This document shows, one piece after another, positions 36,822 through 46,602 of a stretch of 64,000 nt of DNA. The DNA comes from Nitrospira sp. (lineage in GTDB: Bacteria > Nitrospirota > Nitrospiria > Nitrospirales > Nitrospiraceae), in NCBI GenBank assembly GCA_005116745.1, contig SWDS01000006.1:793222-857221 (forward strand), read 5' to 3'. Numbering within the stretch: position 1 is the stretch's first letter; the number at the start of each line of letters is the position of its first letter. The notes under the pieces were generated by a model that was not told where the DNA came from, ran no database searches, and worked only from the letters and a program-made list of their open reading frames with translations. Position numbers and translations under genes: made by a program.

Positions 36822-37757
36822 ATGGCTCTAGAAATCGGGTTTGTTTTCCCTGGACAGGGTTCTCAGTCAGTCGGGATGGGGAAGGCGCTCTATGATGCGC
36901 ATTCCTCATTGAAATCCGTCTACGATGAGGCCACTGCGGTCTTGGGGTATGATATCGCCGAGTTGTGCTTCACGGGACCGGCTGAACGACTCAATCTCAC
37001 GGAGTTCACCCAGCCGGCTTTACTTGTGAGTAGTGTGGCGGCGTGGAAACTGTTTGAACCGGTCGGGATCAAGCCGGTTGTGGTGGCGGGGCATAGTTTG
37101 GGTGAGTATTCAGCGATGGTTGCGGCAGGCGGTGTATCCTTTCGTGATGCCGTTGGCCTGGTTCAGAAGCGGGGACGCTATATGTCCGAAGCCGTCGCTC
37201 CAGGCACCGGTCTCGTTGCGGCCTTGTTGGGTTTGAACGCCGAGGTTGTCAAAGAAGTCTGCCGTATGGCGTCATCGGTCGGGGTCGTTGCGGCAGCAAA
37301 CTTCAATTCGCCTGGGCAGGTGGTTATTGCGGGTGAAAGGGCGGCAGTGGAACGGGCCATTGAATTGGCTAAAGCGCAAGGCTGTAAAAAGGCCATCCCC
37401 TTGCCGGTCAGTGTGCCGGTCCATACTCCGTTGATGCAGCAAGCCGCCGATCGATTGGCAAAGGATTTGGCCACGGTTCGGTGGTCGGACCTGAGCGCCC
37501 CTCTGGTGAATAATGCAGAGGCTAAAGCAATCAGCCGGGCAGGCGAGATCCAGGCGTCACTGGTCCGTCAGCTGCCCTCTTCCGTGCTGTGGGAGGATAC
37601 CGTGCAGACCATGGGTAGAATGGGTGTCACAACGTTTATCGAAATCGGCCCTGGCACTGTCTTGACTGGATTGATTAGGCGAATCCTTCCTGACGCGAAA
37701 CTGTTGAATGTGAACGATCCGAAGTCGTTGGACGCGACACTCAAGGCGGTCAGCTAA
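36822..37757 (+). CDS. fabD: FabD, malonyl-CoA:ACP transacylase
   Basis: FabD loads malonate on ACP. The 311-residue protein has FVFPGQGSQSVGMGK, the nucleophile Ser92 in GHSLGEYSA, QKRGRYMSEA, the catalytic His in PVSVPVHTPLM, and FIEIGPGTVLTGL. No Shine-Dalgarno box precedes the ATG; the 124-base gap after fabH has a TTGACT word at 36784-36789, but only a poor -10 match. Confidence 0.96.
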   Translation: MALEIGFVFPGQGSQSVGMGKALYDAHSSLKSVYDEATAVLGYDIAELCFTGPAERLNLTEFTQPALLVSSVAAWKLFEPVGIKPVVVAGHSLGEYSAMVAAGGVSFRDAVGLVQKRGRYMSEAVAPGTGLVAALLGLNAEVVKEVCRMASSVGVVAAANFNSPGQVVIAGERAAVERAIELAKAQGCKKAIPLPVSVPVHTPLMQQAADRLAKDLATVRWSDLSAPLVNNAEAKAISRAGEIQASLVRQLPSSVLWEDTVQTMGRMGVTTFIEIGPGTVLTGLIRRILPDAKLLNVNDPKSLDATLKAVS

Positions 37758-37833
37758 GGCCAAACTGTTCGCATGGAAAACCAGATGACGAATTCCCTGT
37801 CAGCCTGTTAACGTATGGTCTGAAAGGTCTGAA

Positions 37834-38577
37834 ATGTCACTACAAGGAAAAACTGCTATTGTTACTGGCGCTGCACAAGGTATCGGTCGGGCTATTGCCG
37901 AATGCCTTGCTCAAGCGGGGGCCGACATTGCCGTGGCCGATCTTGATCCCGGCCGCTCGGTGGAAACGGTCGCCTCCGTCGAGAAGCTCGGGCGGAAGGC
38001 TTTGAACATCAAAGTCAACGTGGCCGACGCCAATGAAACCAAAGCGATGGTCGAGCAAGTTATGAAGGCCTGGGGCAAGGTGGATATCCTCGTCAACAAT
38101 GCCGGGATCACTCGTGATGGCTTGTTGTTACGGATGAAGGAAGAAGATTGGAATCTGGTGCTTCAGATCAATCTGAATGGGACGTTTAACTGCACGAAAG
38201 CGGTCTTGCAGCCGATGACCAAGCAACGGTATGGTCGCATCGTCAACATCGCCTCAATCGTTGGGGTCATTGGGAATGCGGGACAGGCCAATTACTCAGC
38301 CTCGAAGGCGGCGGTGATTGGGTTTACAAAAACCGTCGGGCGGGAGTATGCCAGCCGTAACGTCACAGTGAATGCGGTGGCGCCCGGGTTCATCGACACG
38401 GCTATGACCCATGGCCTATCGGCTGATGTGAAGGACACGCTTCTGAAGCAAATCCCGTTGGGGCGCTTGGGTACCTCGGCGGATATTGCGGCAGCCGTGC
38501 GGTTTTTAGTGTCCGAGGATGCGGCCTACATCACCGGTCATGTCTTGCACGTGAACGGCGGGATGTTGATGGTATAA
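37834..38577 (+). CDS. fabG: FabG, 3-oxoacyl-ACP reductase
   Basis: FabG reduces the keto group in each elongation cycle using NADPH. This short-chain dehydrogenase has [26 protein letters not shown], the catalytic Ser/Tyr/Lys set in [11 protein letters not shown] and [10 protein letters not shown], and [11 protein letters not shown]. The 247-residue length is typical. Within the fab cluster the ACP-linked role is well supported over other SDR roles. Confidence 0.96.
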   Translation: MSLQGKTAIVTGAAQGIGRAIAECLAQAGADIAVADLDPGRSVETVASVEKLGRKALNIKVNVADANETKAMVEQVMKAWGKVDILVNNAGITRDGLLLRMKEEDWNLVLQINLNGTFNCTKAVLQPMTKQRYGRIVNIASIVGVIGNAGQANYSASKAAVIGFTKTVGREYASRNVTVNAVAPGFIDTAMTHGLSADVKDTLLKQIPLGRLGTSADIAAAVRFLVSEDAAYITGHVLHVNGGMLMV

Positions 38578-38666
38578 GCACAGAGAATTGTTTGGATGTG
38601 CGGCCGTCACAGATCCCCATGTGGCGGTATAGCGGGGTCATACTGGGGAAGGAGGTAGTCATCGCG

Positions 38667-38900
38667 ATGGCAACTGTTGATGAGCGAGTCAAGAAGATTA
38701 TTGCCGAACAACTCGGGGTAGAAGCGGAAGAGGTGACGCCGGAAGCCTCCTTCGTTGAAGATCTTGGCGCTGATTCGCTCGATACTGTCGAGCTGGTTAT
38801 GGCGCTGGAGGAAGAGTTCTCGATCGAAATCCCCGATGAAGATGCGGAAAAAATTCTGACCGTTGGGAAGGCGCTGGACTACATCAAGGAAAAGTCCTAG
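38667..38900 (+). CDS. acpP: Acyl carrier protein
   Basis: ACP carries the growing acyl chain on phosphopantetheine attached to Ser37 in [12 protein letters not shown]. The protein is 77 residues and strongly acidic. The frame is open from 38592, but GGAAGGAGG lies 11 bases before ATG 38667 and the family start [17 protein letters not shown] fits. It sits between fabG and fabF as in most genomes. Confidence 0.97.
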   Translation: MATVDERVKKIIAEQLGVEAEEVTPEASFVEDLGADSLDTVELVMALEEEFSIEIPDEDAEKILTVGKALDYIKEKS

Positions 38901-38902
38901 GT

Positions 38903-40165
38903 ATGTCGGCAGGAATGGCTGGTCGAGCCGTACGGCGTGTTGTGGTCACCGGTCTTGGGCTCGTGACACCACTGGGTACGGGTGTCGAGAAGACCTGGAA
39001 GGCGATCTGTGCCGGTGAGTCCGGGATCGGCCGGATCACCAGATTCGACCCGACGGGATATGATGCCCAAATTGCGGGTGAGGTGAAAGACTTCGATCCG
39101 GCTCAGTTCATCGAAAAAAAAGAGATCAAGAAGATGGATCGGTTCATCCACTACGCGGTGGGCGCCGCGCAGTTGGCCGTGGATGACGCCGGTCTCATTG
39201 TCGCGCCGGAGGAGGCCACGAAGGTTGGCGTGTACATTGGCTCTGGGATCGGCGGGCTTGGGTCGATCGAGCACTACCATGATGTGCTCACAACGAAGGG
39301 GCCTGGCCGGGTCTCCCCGTTCTTTATTCCAATGACTATCATCAATTTGGCGTCTGGGCAGGTGGCAATTCGGATCGGGGCCAAGGGGCCCAACTCGTGT
39401 GCGGTGACGGCGTGCGCCACAGGCAATCATTGCATCGGGGATGCGTACCGCCTGATTCAACGTGGCGATGCCGATGTCATGGTGGCCGGTGGAGCCGAAG
39501 CGGCGGTCACTCCACTGGGTGTCGCGGGATTTGCCTCGGCCAAGGCGTTGTCGTTCCGGAATGATGAGCCGACGAAGGCGAGCCGTCCCTTCGATAAGGA
39601 CCGGGATGGATTTGTGTTGGGCGAGGGGGCAGGGGTCCTTGTGATTGAGGAATTGGAACATGCCCTTCAGCGTGGGGTCAGAATGTACGGCGAGATCATT
39701 GGATATGGGATGAACAGCGATGCGTACCATATCACCGCGCCGCCGGAAGAGGGTGAGGGGGCTGTTCGTTGTATGGAACTCGCGCTCAAAGATGCCGGAA
39801 TCAATCGCGATCAGATCGGGTATATCAATGCACATGGTACGTCGACGATGGCCGATGCCATTGAGACCCGAGCGATCAAACAGGTATTCGGAGAACAGGC
39901 ATTTCGCATTCCAGTCAGCTCGACCAAGTCTATGACCGGGCATCTCCTCGGCGCTGCCGGTGGGATCGAGGCCGTCTTTAGTCTGCTGGCGCTCTTCCAT
40001 GGCGTGCTCCCTCCTACGATTAATCTGGATCATCAGGATCCGGCCTGTGATCTGGACTATGTTCCCAATAAGGCACGACCGTCCGCCATTAAAACGGCAT
40101 TATCGAATTCCTTTGGATTTGGTGGAGTGAACGCCTGTTTGATCTTCACGAGGCTGGACGCGTAG
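38903..40165 (+). CDS. fabF: FabF, beta-ketoacyl-ACP synthase II
   Basis: FabF elongates acyl-ACP. The 420-residue thiolase-fold enzyme has catalytic Cys171 in [15 protein letters not shown], and the two histidines in NAHGTST and [10 protein letters not shown]. It begins only two bases after the acpP stop, so synthesis with ACP is probably coupled. An opposing frame of 378 codons covers most of the gene, but has no recognisable content. Confidence 0.97.
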   Translation: MSAGMAGRAVRRVVVTGLGLVTPLGTGVEKTWKAICAGESGIGRITRFDPTGYDAQIAGEVKDFDPAQFIEKKEIKKMDRFIHYAVGAAQLAVDDAGLIVAPEEATKVGVYIGSGIGGLGSIEHYHDVLTTKGPGRVSPFFIPMTIINLASGQVAIRIGAKGPNSCAVTACATGNHCIGDAYRLIQRGDADVMVAGGAEAAVTPLGVAGFASAKALSFRNDEPTKASRPFDKDRDGFVLGEGAGVLVIEELEHALQRGVRMYGEIIGYGMNSDAYHITAPPEEGEGAVRCMELALKDAGINRDQIGYINAHGTSTMADAIETRAIKQVFGEQAFRIPVSSTKSMTGHLLGAAGGIEAVFSLLALFHGVLPPTINLDHQDPACDLDYVPNKARPSAIKTALSNSFGFGGVNACLIFTRLDA

Positions 40166-40178
40166 TGCGCGTGTCACC

Positions 40179-40886
40179 ATGACGCCGGCTCCTTCAGCCG
40201 ATTCGTCTCCTGCCATATCGAGCTATCGATTCACAAATCCGAGCTTCTTGATCGAGGCGCTGACCCACAAATCGTACGTAAATGAGCGTCGAGATTCCGG
40301 TCGAACGCATAATGAGCGGCTTGAGTTTTTGGGAGATGCCGTATTGTCGCTCATTATGAGCGACTATCTTGCGAGGCAATACCCTGAGTTGAGTGAAGGG
40401 GCGCTCTCAAAACTCAAAGCGTCGCTCGTGAGCGAAGCGCCCTTAGCGAATGCCGCCAGACGGCTGGATCTTGGTGACAGACTGAAACTTGGTCGAGGTG
40501 AAGAACTCTCGAATGGGCGCGACAAGACCTCACTGCTCGCGGATGCGTTGGAGGCCGTTATTGCGGCGGTCTATCTTGATGGAGGGTTTGAGGCGAGTCG
40601 AAACTTCACTATTGAGGCACTAACCAATGAGCTGCGTCACCTCGATGTGCTGCAAGAACAACCAGGAGGAGATGACTACAAGACGCGGTTCCAGGAATGG
40701 TGCCAAAAGCGATATGAATTGCTACCTCGGTATGTGATCGTACGCGAAACCGGGCCGGATCACCAAAAGGTATTTGAAGTGGAAGTGCAGGTGAATGACA
40801 GAGTGTTTGGAATTGGCCGAGGACACAGCAAGAAGGAAGCGGAACAGGAGGCGGCGCAACGAGCGCTGGAGGAGGCTGAACGGTGA
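40179..40886 (+). CDS. rnc: Ribonuclease III
   Basis: RNase III cleaves double-stranded RNA, including the 30S rRNA precursor. The 235-residue protein has ALTHKSYVNE, the metal-binding signature NERLEFLGDAVL, LLADALEAVIAAVYLDGG, and a C-terminal double-stranded RNA-binding domain with HSKKEAEQEAAQRALE. The 13-base gap to fabF indicates one transcript, a common arrangement. Confidence 0.96.
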   Translation: MTPAPSADSSPAISSYRFTNPSFLIEALTHKSYVNERRDSGRTHNERLEFLGDAVLSLIMSDYLARQYPELSEGALSKLKASLVSEAPLANAARRLDLGDRLKLGRGEELSNGRDKTSLLADALEAVIAAVYLDGGFEASRNFTIEALTNELRHLDVLQEQPGGDDYKTRFQEWCQKRYELLPRYVIVRETGPDHQKVFEVEVQVNDRVFGIGRGHSKKEAEQEAAQRALEEAER

Positions 40887-40942
40887 GTCCGTCCGTGTTA
40901 CAATAGTTCACCCTTGTCTTGGAATCGTATAGGAGGTCGGTA

Positions 40943-41548
40943 ATGTTGAAGCAAGCTGGATGGCCTGTGCTGATGGGGATGCTGGTTGGGGTAGCTCTGT
41001 CGGTTTCAGGGGTCGGGTCGGTTGTAGCCGCTGATACACCAACGAACTCAAAGGCGGAGGCACCGAAAGGGCCACGGGCGATCATTAAGACGAAATTCGG
41101 CGATATCGAGATCAAATTGTATCCAGATGTCGCACCAAAGCATGTGGAGAATTTTACCAAGCTCGCGAAATCTGGGTTCTACAATGGGACGATTTTCCAC
41201 CGCGTCATTCCCGGCTTCATGATCCAAGGTGGTGATCCCAATACGAAAGACTCACTCAAAAAGGATACCTATGGACAGGGTGGTCCTGGCCATACAGTTA
41301 AGGCAGAGTTCAGTGATATCCCACACAAACGTGGCATTGTTTCTATGGCCAGGGCAGCTGACCCGGATACGGCAGGTTCCCAGTTCTTCATTGTCGTCGA
41401 GGATTCGCGATTCTTGGACCGCAAGTACTCCGTGTTTGGCGAGGTGACGAAGGGCCTCGGAGTGGCTGACAAGATCGTCAACTCGGTACGCGATGAGCGG
41501 GATAATCCAAAAGAACGTGTGGAAATGACGGTTACGATTGTGGAGTAG
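40943..41548 (+). CDS. Exported cyclophilin-type peptidyl-prolyl isomerase
   Basis: The 201-residue protein has a signal peptide (about residues 1-30, ending GSVVAADT), then a cyclophilin domain with FHRVIPGFMIQGGDP and RAADPDTAGSQFFIV, which contain the catalytic Arg and substrate-binding residues. It likely helps fold periplasmic proteins. AGGAGG before ATG 40943 fixes the start and rules out ATG 40919. The following 104 bases contain no clear terminator. Confidence 0.93.
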   Translation: MLKQAGWPVLMGMLVGVALSVSGVGSVVAADTPTNSKAEAPKGPRAIIKTKFGDIEIKLYPDVAPKHVENFTKLAKSGFYNGTIFHRVIPGFMIQGGDPNTKDSLKKDTYGQGGPGHTVKAEFSDIPHKRGIVSMARAADPDTAGSQFFIVVEDSRFLDRKYSVFGEVTKGLGVADKIVNSVRDERDNPKERVEMTVTIVE

Positions 41549-41652
41549 ATTCGTAGTGATCTTTGACTAAGCCACTCATATCAAACAGCTCTTACCCTGG
41601 CATATGGTGGATATGGCGTCTGTCTTACTGGATTCGGTACAGTCGGTTCATT

Positions 41653-42348
41653 TCAATGGTGCTCGCAGCCTGGACCGTGGGTGTGTGCGTCAGGTGTTGA
41701 TGGAGGCCTGAACGACTGGCCTGGAAGAATAATGTGTCCCGGCTCATGCTTCTTCTTCAGGTGATCGGCGATCTCCGGATGATGCGTCTTGACATACCCG
41801 ATGAGTCCTCCAAGAAACCGGCTGGACTGAAAATCATTTCCTGAAAACGTCGAGGCGAACCGGTCGATCCGATCCAGGGCTGCCGGCGCATCCGATGAAT
41901 CTGCGATCTGCTCTGGGTTCTGCTTGCTGAACGTTTCGTACTCTTTCCGGAGGTGTTCTGCGAACACCGGCATGGGAGCTGCGGGAATATGCAGCGGACT
42001 GAGTGTGCGACGGAGCGCCTGAAGCGCCGTCATGACCTCGGCATCCTGGCCATCTCGGCGCCCTTCAAAATAGCTGAAGGTGACGACCTCGATCAGGTTG
42101 AACAACGCGACGGCTTTCTGCCCTCCCGATTCTTCTAACTCTCGATAGAAATCCCGCCGAACGGGCAAGAACTGCTCACTGAGCCGTTTTTGCTGATAGT
42201 CGCTTCCCGTATCGAGATAGGCACAATCACTGGGACAGGAAATCCGTGTCATGCGATGTTCTCCACAGCAGGGGCTGCAGATTAATCCTCCGAGGGCAGG
42301 GCACGGGCGCTTGCCCTTTCGGCTGTGACAATACGCGCAGGAGCTCAT
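41653..42348 (-). CDS. Cys-rich putative zinc-binding protein, unknown function
   Basis: I cannot name this 231-residue protein. Its first 46 residues are Cys-rich (CAYCHSRKGKRPCPA, then ICSPCCGEHR and CPSDCAYLD), most likely a zinc site. A helical middle follows and the end is His-rich, HTHGPGCEHH, a possible second metal site. No signal or membrane segment is seen. Its ATG overlaps the stop of the upstream beta-propeller gene by four bases, so the two are probably co-translated. Confidence 0.75.
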   Translation of the reverse strand: MSSCAYCHSRKGKRPCPALGGLICSPCCGEHRMTRISCPSDCAYLDTGSDYQQKRLSEQFLPVRRDFYRELEESGGQKAVALFNLIEVVTFSYFEGRRDGQDAEVMTALQALRRTLSPLHIPAAPMPVFAEHLRKEYETFSKQNPEQIADSSDAPAALDRIDRFASTFSGNDFQSSRFLGGLIGYVKTHHPEIADHLKKKHEPGHIILPGQSFRPPSTPDAHTHGPGCEHH

Positions 42349-43328
42349 TTCTTCATTCCTTCCGGGCCTGGCTTGGGAGGTGGAGGAATAAATCCGTAGT
42401 CGGCCAGTGTACGCTTTCCGTCCTTGGACTTACCTCCTGACGGGGTTTCAAGTCCATTCATCTCGGCGGCATGCATGTAGTGGTAGGGCACCAGGATCAA
42501 GTTATTCGCACGGTCTATCCCGATGTCAGCCGGGGCGGGGAGATATTCGGCTATAACTTGGAAGCGATGGTCTCGGGTCATGCGCCAAATCTTGCCCTTG
42601 GTAAAATCAGACACGTACATGTTGCCCCATTGATCGAAATCCACTCCGCTCAGGTTTTGAAAGCGACTGGTAAAAAATCCGTTCGCTTCGAGTTCGCTCA
42701 GCTGTCCATCAGGCGTGACTTCAAGGATCTTTCCTTTTTCCCAGCTCACGGTGATGAGATGATTCGTCTTCGGGTGAATCGCGATTCCTGCGGGGCCCGC
42801 AAGCCGGTCATCGTGAATCAGCAGGTCAACCCGATGATTGTCGGATGGGGTGATACGGTAAATCGAATTGGCCGTCTGGTCTGAGGCGTAGAGGAGGCCG
42901 GTCGGTGACGCCGCAACGTCAGTCAGCGAAACCTGTCCGTGGGACTGGGAGGGAAACGAGACGGTGGCCAAAAGTTTTCCCGTCGTCTTATCGAAGCCTT
43001 TCAGCTGATCAAGATCGGCAATGTAGAGGATTGATCCAATCAAGGCCATTCCCTTTGGGGCGTGCAGCAGCACATCCGAGACACCGCCTTGGATAAACTT
43101 GAGATTGGTGATCTTGCCTTCCGTGTCGAGTTTCGTGATGAAGCCGTTGTTGTCTCTCGCGTCCGGCTCGCCGTTGATGTTGGAAATGAAATAGTCTTTC
43201 CCTGACGGGTCGCCGACGAAGCTATTTGGTGACTCCAGACCGATGATTTGCGCGGCTTCGCTGTAAGCCGTCAAGCCTAGCGCGAGGACAGCAGCCGATA
43301 ATACGTGGCGATAGAATGTGACGAGCAA
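42345..43328 (-). CDS. Secreted beta-propeller (SMP-30/NHL-like) protein
   Basis: The 327-residue protein has a signal peptide (residues 1-26, ALGLTAYSEAAQ) and repeated blades with patterns such as GKDYFISNINGEP, GSILYIADLDQL, GLLYASDQTANSIYRI and GNMYVSDFTKGKIWRM, typical of six-bladed NHL or gluconolactonase-like propellers. A basic Pro-rich tail closes it. A specific reaction cannot be inferred. The only start near the signal is TTG 43328, without a good binding site, so the exact N-terminus is unsure. Confidence 0.75.
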   Translation of the reverse strand: MLVTFYRHVLSAAVLALGLTAYSEAAQIIGLESPNSFVGDPSGKDYFISNINGEPDARDNNGFITKLDTEGKITNLKFIQGGVSDVLLHAPKGMALIGSILYIADLDQLKGFDKTTGKLLATVSFPSQSHGQVSLTDVAASPTGLLYASDQTANSIYRITPSDNHRVDLLIHDDRLAGPAGIAIHPKTNHLITVSWEKGKILEVTPDGQLSELEANGFFTSRFQNLSGVDFDQWGNMYVSDFTKGKIWRMTRDHRFQVIAEYLPAPADIGIDRANNLILVPYHYMHAAEMNGLETPSGGKSKDGKRTLADYGFIPPPPKPGPEGMKK

Positions 43329-43435
43329 AGGTGGGTTGTCCAGGTTGTGAGCAGTGCTGATCGTACCGGAGGGGCAAAGAGTGTGTCAAGAAAGCGCGCT
43401 ATAGGAGAACGGCAAGGAGCGGTGATGGCTAAGCG

Positions 43436-43474
43436 TTGACTTGCATAAAATTCCCCTGCTAAGTTGCGGGAATT
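43436..43474 (+). promoter_or_regulatory. folD promoter with palindrome around the -10
   Basis: TTGACT (43436-43441), 18 bases, TGC then TAAGTT (43460-43465). A 7-bp perfect inverted repeat, AATTCCC at 43449-43455 and GGGAATT at 43468-43474, encloses the -10 box, as a repressor site would. Confidence 0.5.
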
Positions 43475-43505
43475 AACCTACTTGAATGGTGAGAGGGAGG
43501 GGATC

Positions 43506-44366
43506 GTGGCCGCACAATTGATTGATGGAAAAGCGCTCGCTCAGCAAGTACGCGATCGTCTAGCGAAAGAATCGGCGGACCTGTTCGCCAAGAAATCGAT
43601 GAAACCTGGTCTTGCGACCATTTTGGTGGGCGATGATCCTGCCTCGCATGTGTATGTTCGAAACAAACAAAAGGCCTGCGAATTGGCAGGCATCTATGTC
43701 GACGATTACAAACTTCCGGCGAACACGACACAGACCGAGTTGTTGGCGCTGATCGATAAAAAGAATACTGACCCCAACATCCATGGAATTCTGGTTCAGC
43801 TCCCGTTGCCCAAACATATTGACAGCAAGGTCATTCTAGAGGCCGTCTCACCACTCAAGGATGCCGATGGGTTTCATCCCTACAACTTCGGCCGGCTGGT
43901 GGAAGGCCATCCCATATTCGAGGCCTGTACGCCTAAAGGCGTCATCAAGATGATTGAATCAACTGGCATTACAATTGAAGGGAAACGGGCGGTTGTGCTG
44001 GGACGGAGCAATATTGTCGGGAAGCCACTGGCGCTCATGCTTCTTCAGAGGAATGCGACGGTCACGATCTGTCATTCAAAAACCCGAGACCTTCCCGCCG
44101 TGTGCCGTGAGGCGGAGTTGCTACTTGTGGCGATCGGAAAGGCGAAGTTTGTGACGGCCGACATGGTACGCGAGGGTGCAGTCGTCATTGATGTGGGGAC
44201 CAACAAGACGCCTGAGGGGAAGCTGTGCGGAGACGTCGATTTTGAACCAGTCAGCCAGAAGGCCGGCTGGATTAGCCCTGTTCCTGGTGGAGTCGGCCCG
44301 ATGACCATCGCGATGCTGTTGGAAAATACGGTGGAGTCCGCCAAGAGGACAGTAGGATTGCTATGA
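43506..44366 (+). CDS. folD: FolD, methylenetetrahydrofolate dehydrogenase/cyclohydrolase
   Basis: FolD interconverts methylene-, methenyl- and formyl-tetrahydrofolate. The 286-residue protein has VGDDPASHVYVRNKQKACE with the catalytic Lys, ILVQLPLPKHID, DADGFHPYNFGRL, and the NADP segment VVLGRSNIVGKPLA. GTG 43506 follows GAGGGAGG and begins the family N-terminus (AAQLIDGKALA); the frame upstream from 43464 is not needed. It opens a one-carbon operon with metF and panB. Confidence 0.95.
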   Translation: MAAQLIDGKALAQQVRDRLAKESADLFAKKSMKPGLATILVGDDPASHVYVRNKQKACELAGIYVDDYKLPANTTQTELLALIDKKNTDPNIHGILVQLPLPKHIDSKVILEAVSPLKDADGFHPYNFGRLVEGHPIFEACTPKGVIKMIESTGITIEGKRAVVLGRSNIVGKPLALMLLQRNATVTICHSKTRDLPAVCREAELLLVAIGKAKFVTADMVREGAVVIDVGTNKTPEGKLCGDVDFEPVSQKAGWISPVPGGVGPMTIAMLLENTVESAKRTVGLL

Positions 44367-44376
44367 GGGGCTATCC

Positions 44377-45264
44377 ATGAGTCGAGAGCCACAGCGCTTG
44401 GTCGATGTTCTCAACCGAGGGACGTTTGCTGTCACGGTTGAGTATAACCCTCCTAAAGGGACGAACATCACGTCCATTTTGGAAAATGCTAAACAACTCG
44501 TTGGACGAGTACACGGTGTGAATGTCACCGACAATACCGCTGCCGTGGTGCGAGCAGGCTCACTTCCAGTCTGTCGCCTGCTCTATGAGTTGGGGCACGA
44601 CCCTGTGATGCAGTTGACCTGTCGCGATCGCAATCGGATCGCTATGCAATCCGATCTGATGGGCGCGCACATGCTTGGGATTCGCAATATATTGTGTCTC
44701 ACGGGCGACTATCCTACGGTCGGTGACCACAAAGAAGCTAAGCCGGTGTATGACCTCGATTCCGTTCAGGTGATGCAACTCGTCCGAGGGTTGAACAACG
44801 GCAAGGACATGGTCGGCAATAAACTAGATGGGTCCACAGCGTTCACCATTGGCGCGGCCGTCACCCCGGAGGCTGATCTAGTCGGGCCGGTGCTGGCGAA
44901 GTTTGAAGTGAAAGTGAAAGCCGGCGCCCAGTTCTTTCAGACCCAGGCGGTCTATCATCCCGATGTCTTCGCCGGTTTCATGAAACAGGTGCGGCCGTTC
45001 AACGTGAAGGTCCTGGCGGGTATCCTGTTGCTGCGTAATGCGAAGATGGCGGAATTCATGAACGCCAACATCCCCGGCATGTCCGTGCCAAGCGAGATGA
45101 TTGACGAGCTCAAAGCTGCTGGGGAGAAGGCTGAAGACGTCGGAGTCGATATCGCAGTACGGACGATCAAGGCGGTTCGGCCGCACTGCGACGGTGTGCA
45201 TATTATGGCGATCAAAGCCACGCATCGGTTGAGCGAGATCATCACCAAAGCTGAATTGGACTGA
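44377..45264 (+). CDS. metF: MetF, methylenetetrahydrofolate reductase
   Basis: MetF reduces methylene-THF to methyl-THF with FAD. The 295-residue TIM-barrel protein has VTVEYNPPKGTN with the catalytic Glu, DNTAAVVRAGSL, MQLTCRDRNR, ILCLTGDYP, and FFQTQAVYHPDVF. The stop overlaps the panB start (TGATG). It lacks the Cys-rich C-terminal MTHFR/MetV domain, but a separate small protein with that domain is encoded at 47901-48149. Confidence 0.94.
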   Translation: MSREPQRLVDVLNRGTFAVTVEYNPPKGTNITSILENAKQLVGRVHGVNVTDNTAAVVRAGSLPVCRLLYELGHDPVMQLTCRDRNRIAMQSDLMGAHMLGIRNILCLTGDYPTVGDHKEAKPVYDLDSVQVMQLVRGLNNGKDMVGNKLDGSTAFTIGAAVTPEADLVGPVLAKFEVKVKAGAQFFQTQAVYHPDVFAGFMKQVRPFNVKVLAGILLLRNAKMAEFMNANIPGMSVPSEMIDELKAAGEKAEDVGVDIAVRTIKAVRPHCDGVHIMAIKATHRLSEIITKAELD

Positions 45265-46052
45265 TGACGATTCTCGATTTCCAGCAGTGCAAGCGAGACC
45301 GGAAAAAGGTCGCCGTCGTGACGGCCTATGATGCGCTGTTCGCACGGATTGTTGAGCAGGCGGGAATCCGGGTGATGCTGGTAGGGGATTCGCTGGGCAT
45401 GGTCGTCCAGGGAAAACCCAACACGCTGACGGTGACGATGGAGGATATGCTGTATCACACCAAGTTGGTCGCCGGCGTGGTGCAGCGAGCTTTGGTGATT
45501 GCGGACATGCCGTTCATGTCCTATCAGACCAGCACAGAGGAGGCCCTGCGCAATGCAGGCCGATTGCTACAAGCTGGTGCCACTGCCGTGAAGCTGGAGG
45601 GGGGGGCTGTGATGGCAGATCGAATCAACGCCATGACGAGCGTTGGGATTCCTGTCATGGGCCACCTGGGTATGACGCCACAATCGGTCTATGCGTTGGG
45701 CGGATATAAGGTCCAAGGCAAAGCCGACGATCAAGCCTCCAGATTGCTTCAGGATGCAAAGGCCATCGAAGCTGCCGGAGCCTTCGCGCTTGTTTTGGAA
45801 GCGATACCTGCCGAGTTGGCCCAAAAAATTACTCAAGCTCTTTCAATCTCGACTATCGGCATAGGGGCCGGGCCGCACTGCGATGGCCAAGTGCTTGTGC
45901 TCTATGATCTCCTTGGACTCTTTGATGCGTTCACCCCAAAATTTGTGAAGACTTACGCTCACCTGAAAGCCGACACCCTCCAAGCACTGAACCGCTATAA
46001 AGAAGAAGTGGAACAGGGCAAGTTTCCGAGCGACTCCGAGAGCTATCACTAG
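45264..46052 (+). CDS. panB: PanB, ketopantoate hydroxymethyltransferase
   Basis: PanB uses methylene-THF to make ketopantoate for coenzyme A. The 262-residue barrel has the metal-binding VMLVGDSLGMVVQG, MPFMSYQ, VKLEGGAVMAD, GHLGMTPQSVYALGGYKVQG and SIGIGAGPHCDGQVLV. It ends the folD-metF-panB run; all three enzymes share the methylene-THF pool. Four bases separate it from the convergent DUF309 gene. Confidence 0.96.
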   Translation: MTILDFQQCKRDRKKVAVVTAYDALFARIVEQAGIRVMLVGDSLGMVVQGKPNTLTVTMEDMLYHTKLVAGVVQRALVIADMPFMSYQTSTEEALRNAGRLLQAGATAVKLEGGAVMADRINAMTSVGIPVMGHLGMTPQSVYALGGYKVQGKADDQASRLLQDAKAIEAAGAFALVLEAIPAELAQKITQALSISTIGIGAGPHCDGQVLVLYDLLGLFDAFTPKFVKTYAHLKADTLQALNRYKEEVEQGKFPSDSESYH

Positions 46053-46056
46053 GTTT

Positions 46057-46602
46057 TCAGTGCGGCACCTCCTCAATATTCCCCAGGCCTTGATCCAATT
46101 CGATAAGCGGAATGTGCGGATATTGACCGACACAGTGTGCGTGCAACGCGTTTAGTAGGTGCGTGACATCAATGCCCATATATGCGGAGGGAACGTTCTG
46201 TAGTCGAATGATTCCCGCGTGAATGAGCCTCTGAGCAGCGGCATCGTTCCCCATGAACCGCTTGAGGTTTGCTGCGGCGAGTTGAATCAGAGATTGGAAG
46301 AAGTTGCCTTGTACTGAGTTGCGCCCTGAGGCATGCCACAACCCTTCAAAGACCTCATGCGACTCCCACCAAAAGGCGAAATTATAAAGATCAATCCCAT
46401 AGAGATAGTCATCTGAGCTCTTCCATTGAGCAGCCGGGAAGAGCCGTGGTGTCAGCTCTGGTTGTCCATAAGAGTGGCCACGAGGGTTCCGGCGAGGATG
46501 TGGTGTTTGGCCTGGCAGGTAATGATAGGAGGGGAATGGATGTGGAGAGTAACGAGGCCAATTGGGATTGAGAGGCCTCGGCCCAGCCACCATGACACTC
46601 AT
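46057..46602 (-). CDS. DUF309 family protein
   Basis: The 181-residue protein has the DUF309 helical signature WWESHEVFEGLWHASGRN followed by FFQSLIQLAAANLKRFMG. The biochemical role of this family is unknown. The N-terminal 60 residues are Pro-rich and unlike the family core. ATG 46602 overlaps the stop of the upstream ApaH-like gene (ATGA); the open frame extends further but only in overlap with that gene. Confidence 0.8.
   Translation of the reverse strand: MSVMVAGPRPLNPNWPRYSPHPFPSYHYLPGQTPHPRRNPRGHSYGQPELTPRLFPAAQWKSSDDYLYGIDLYNFAFWWESHEVFEGLWHASGRNSVQGNFFQSLIQLAAANLKRFMGNDAAAQRLIHAGIIRLQNVPSAYMGIDVTHLLNALHAHCVGQYPHIPLIELDQGLGNIEEVPH

Noticed and set aside
38897-40033. 378-codon antisense frame over fabF
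   Set aside because: No family features; fabF with its catalytic residues occupies the other strand.
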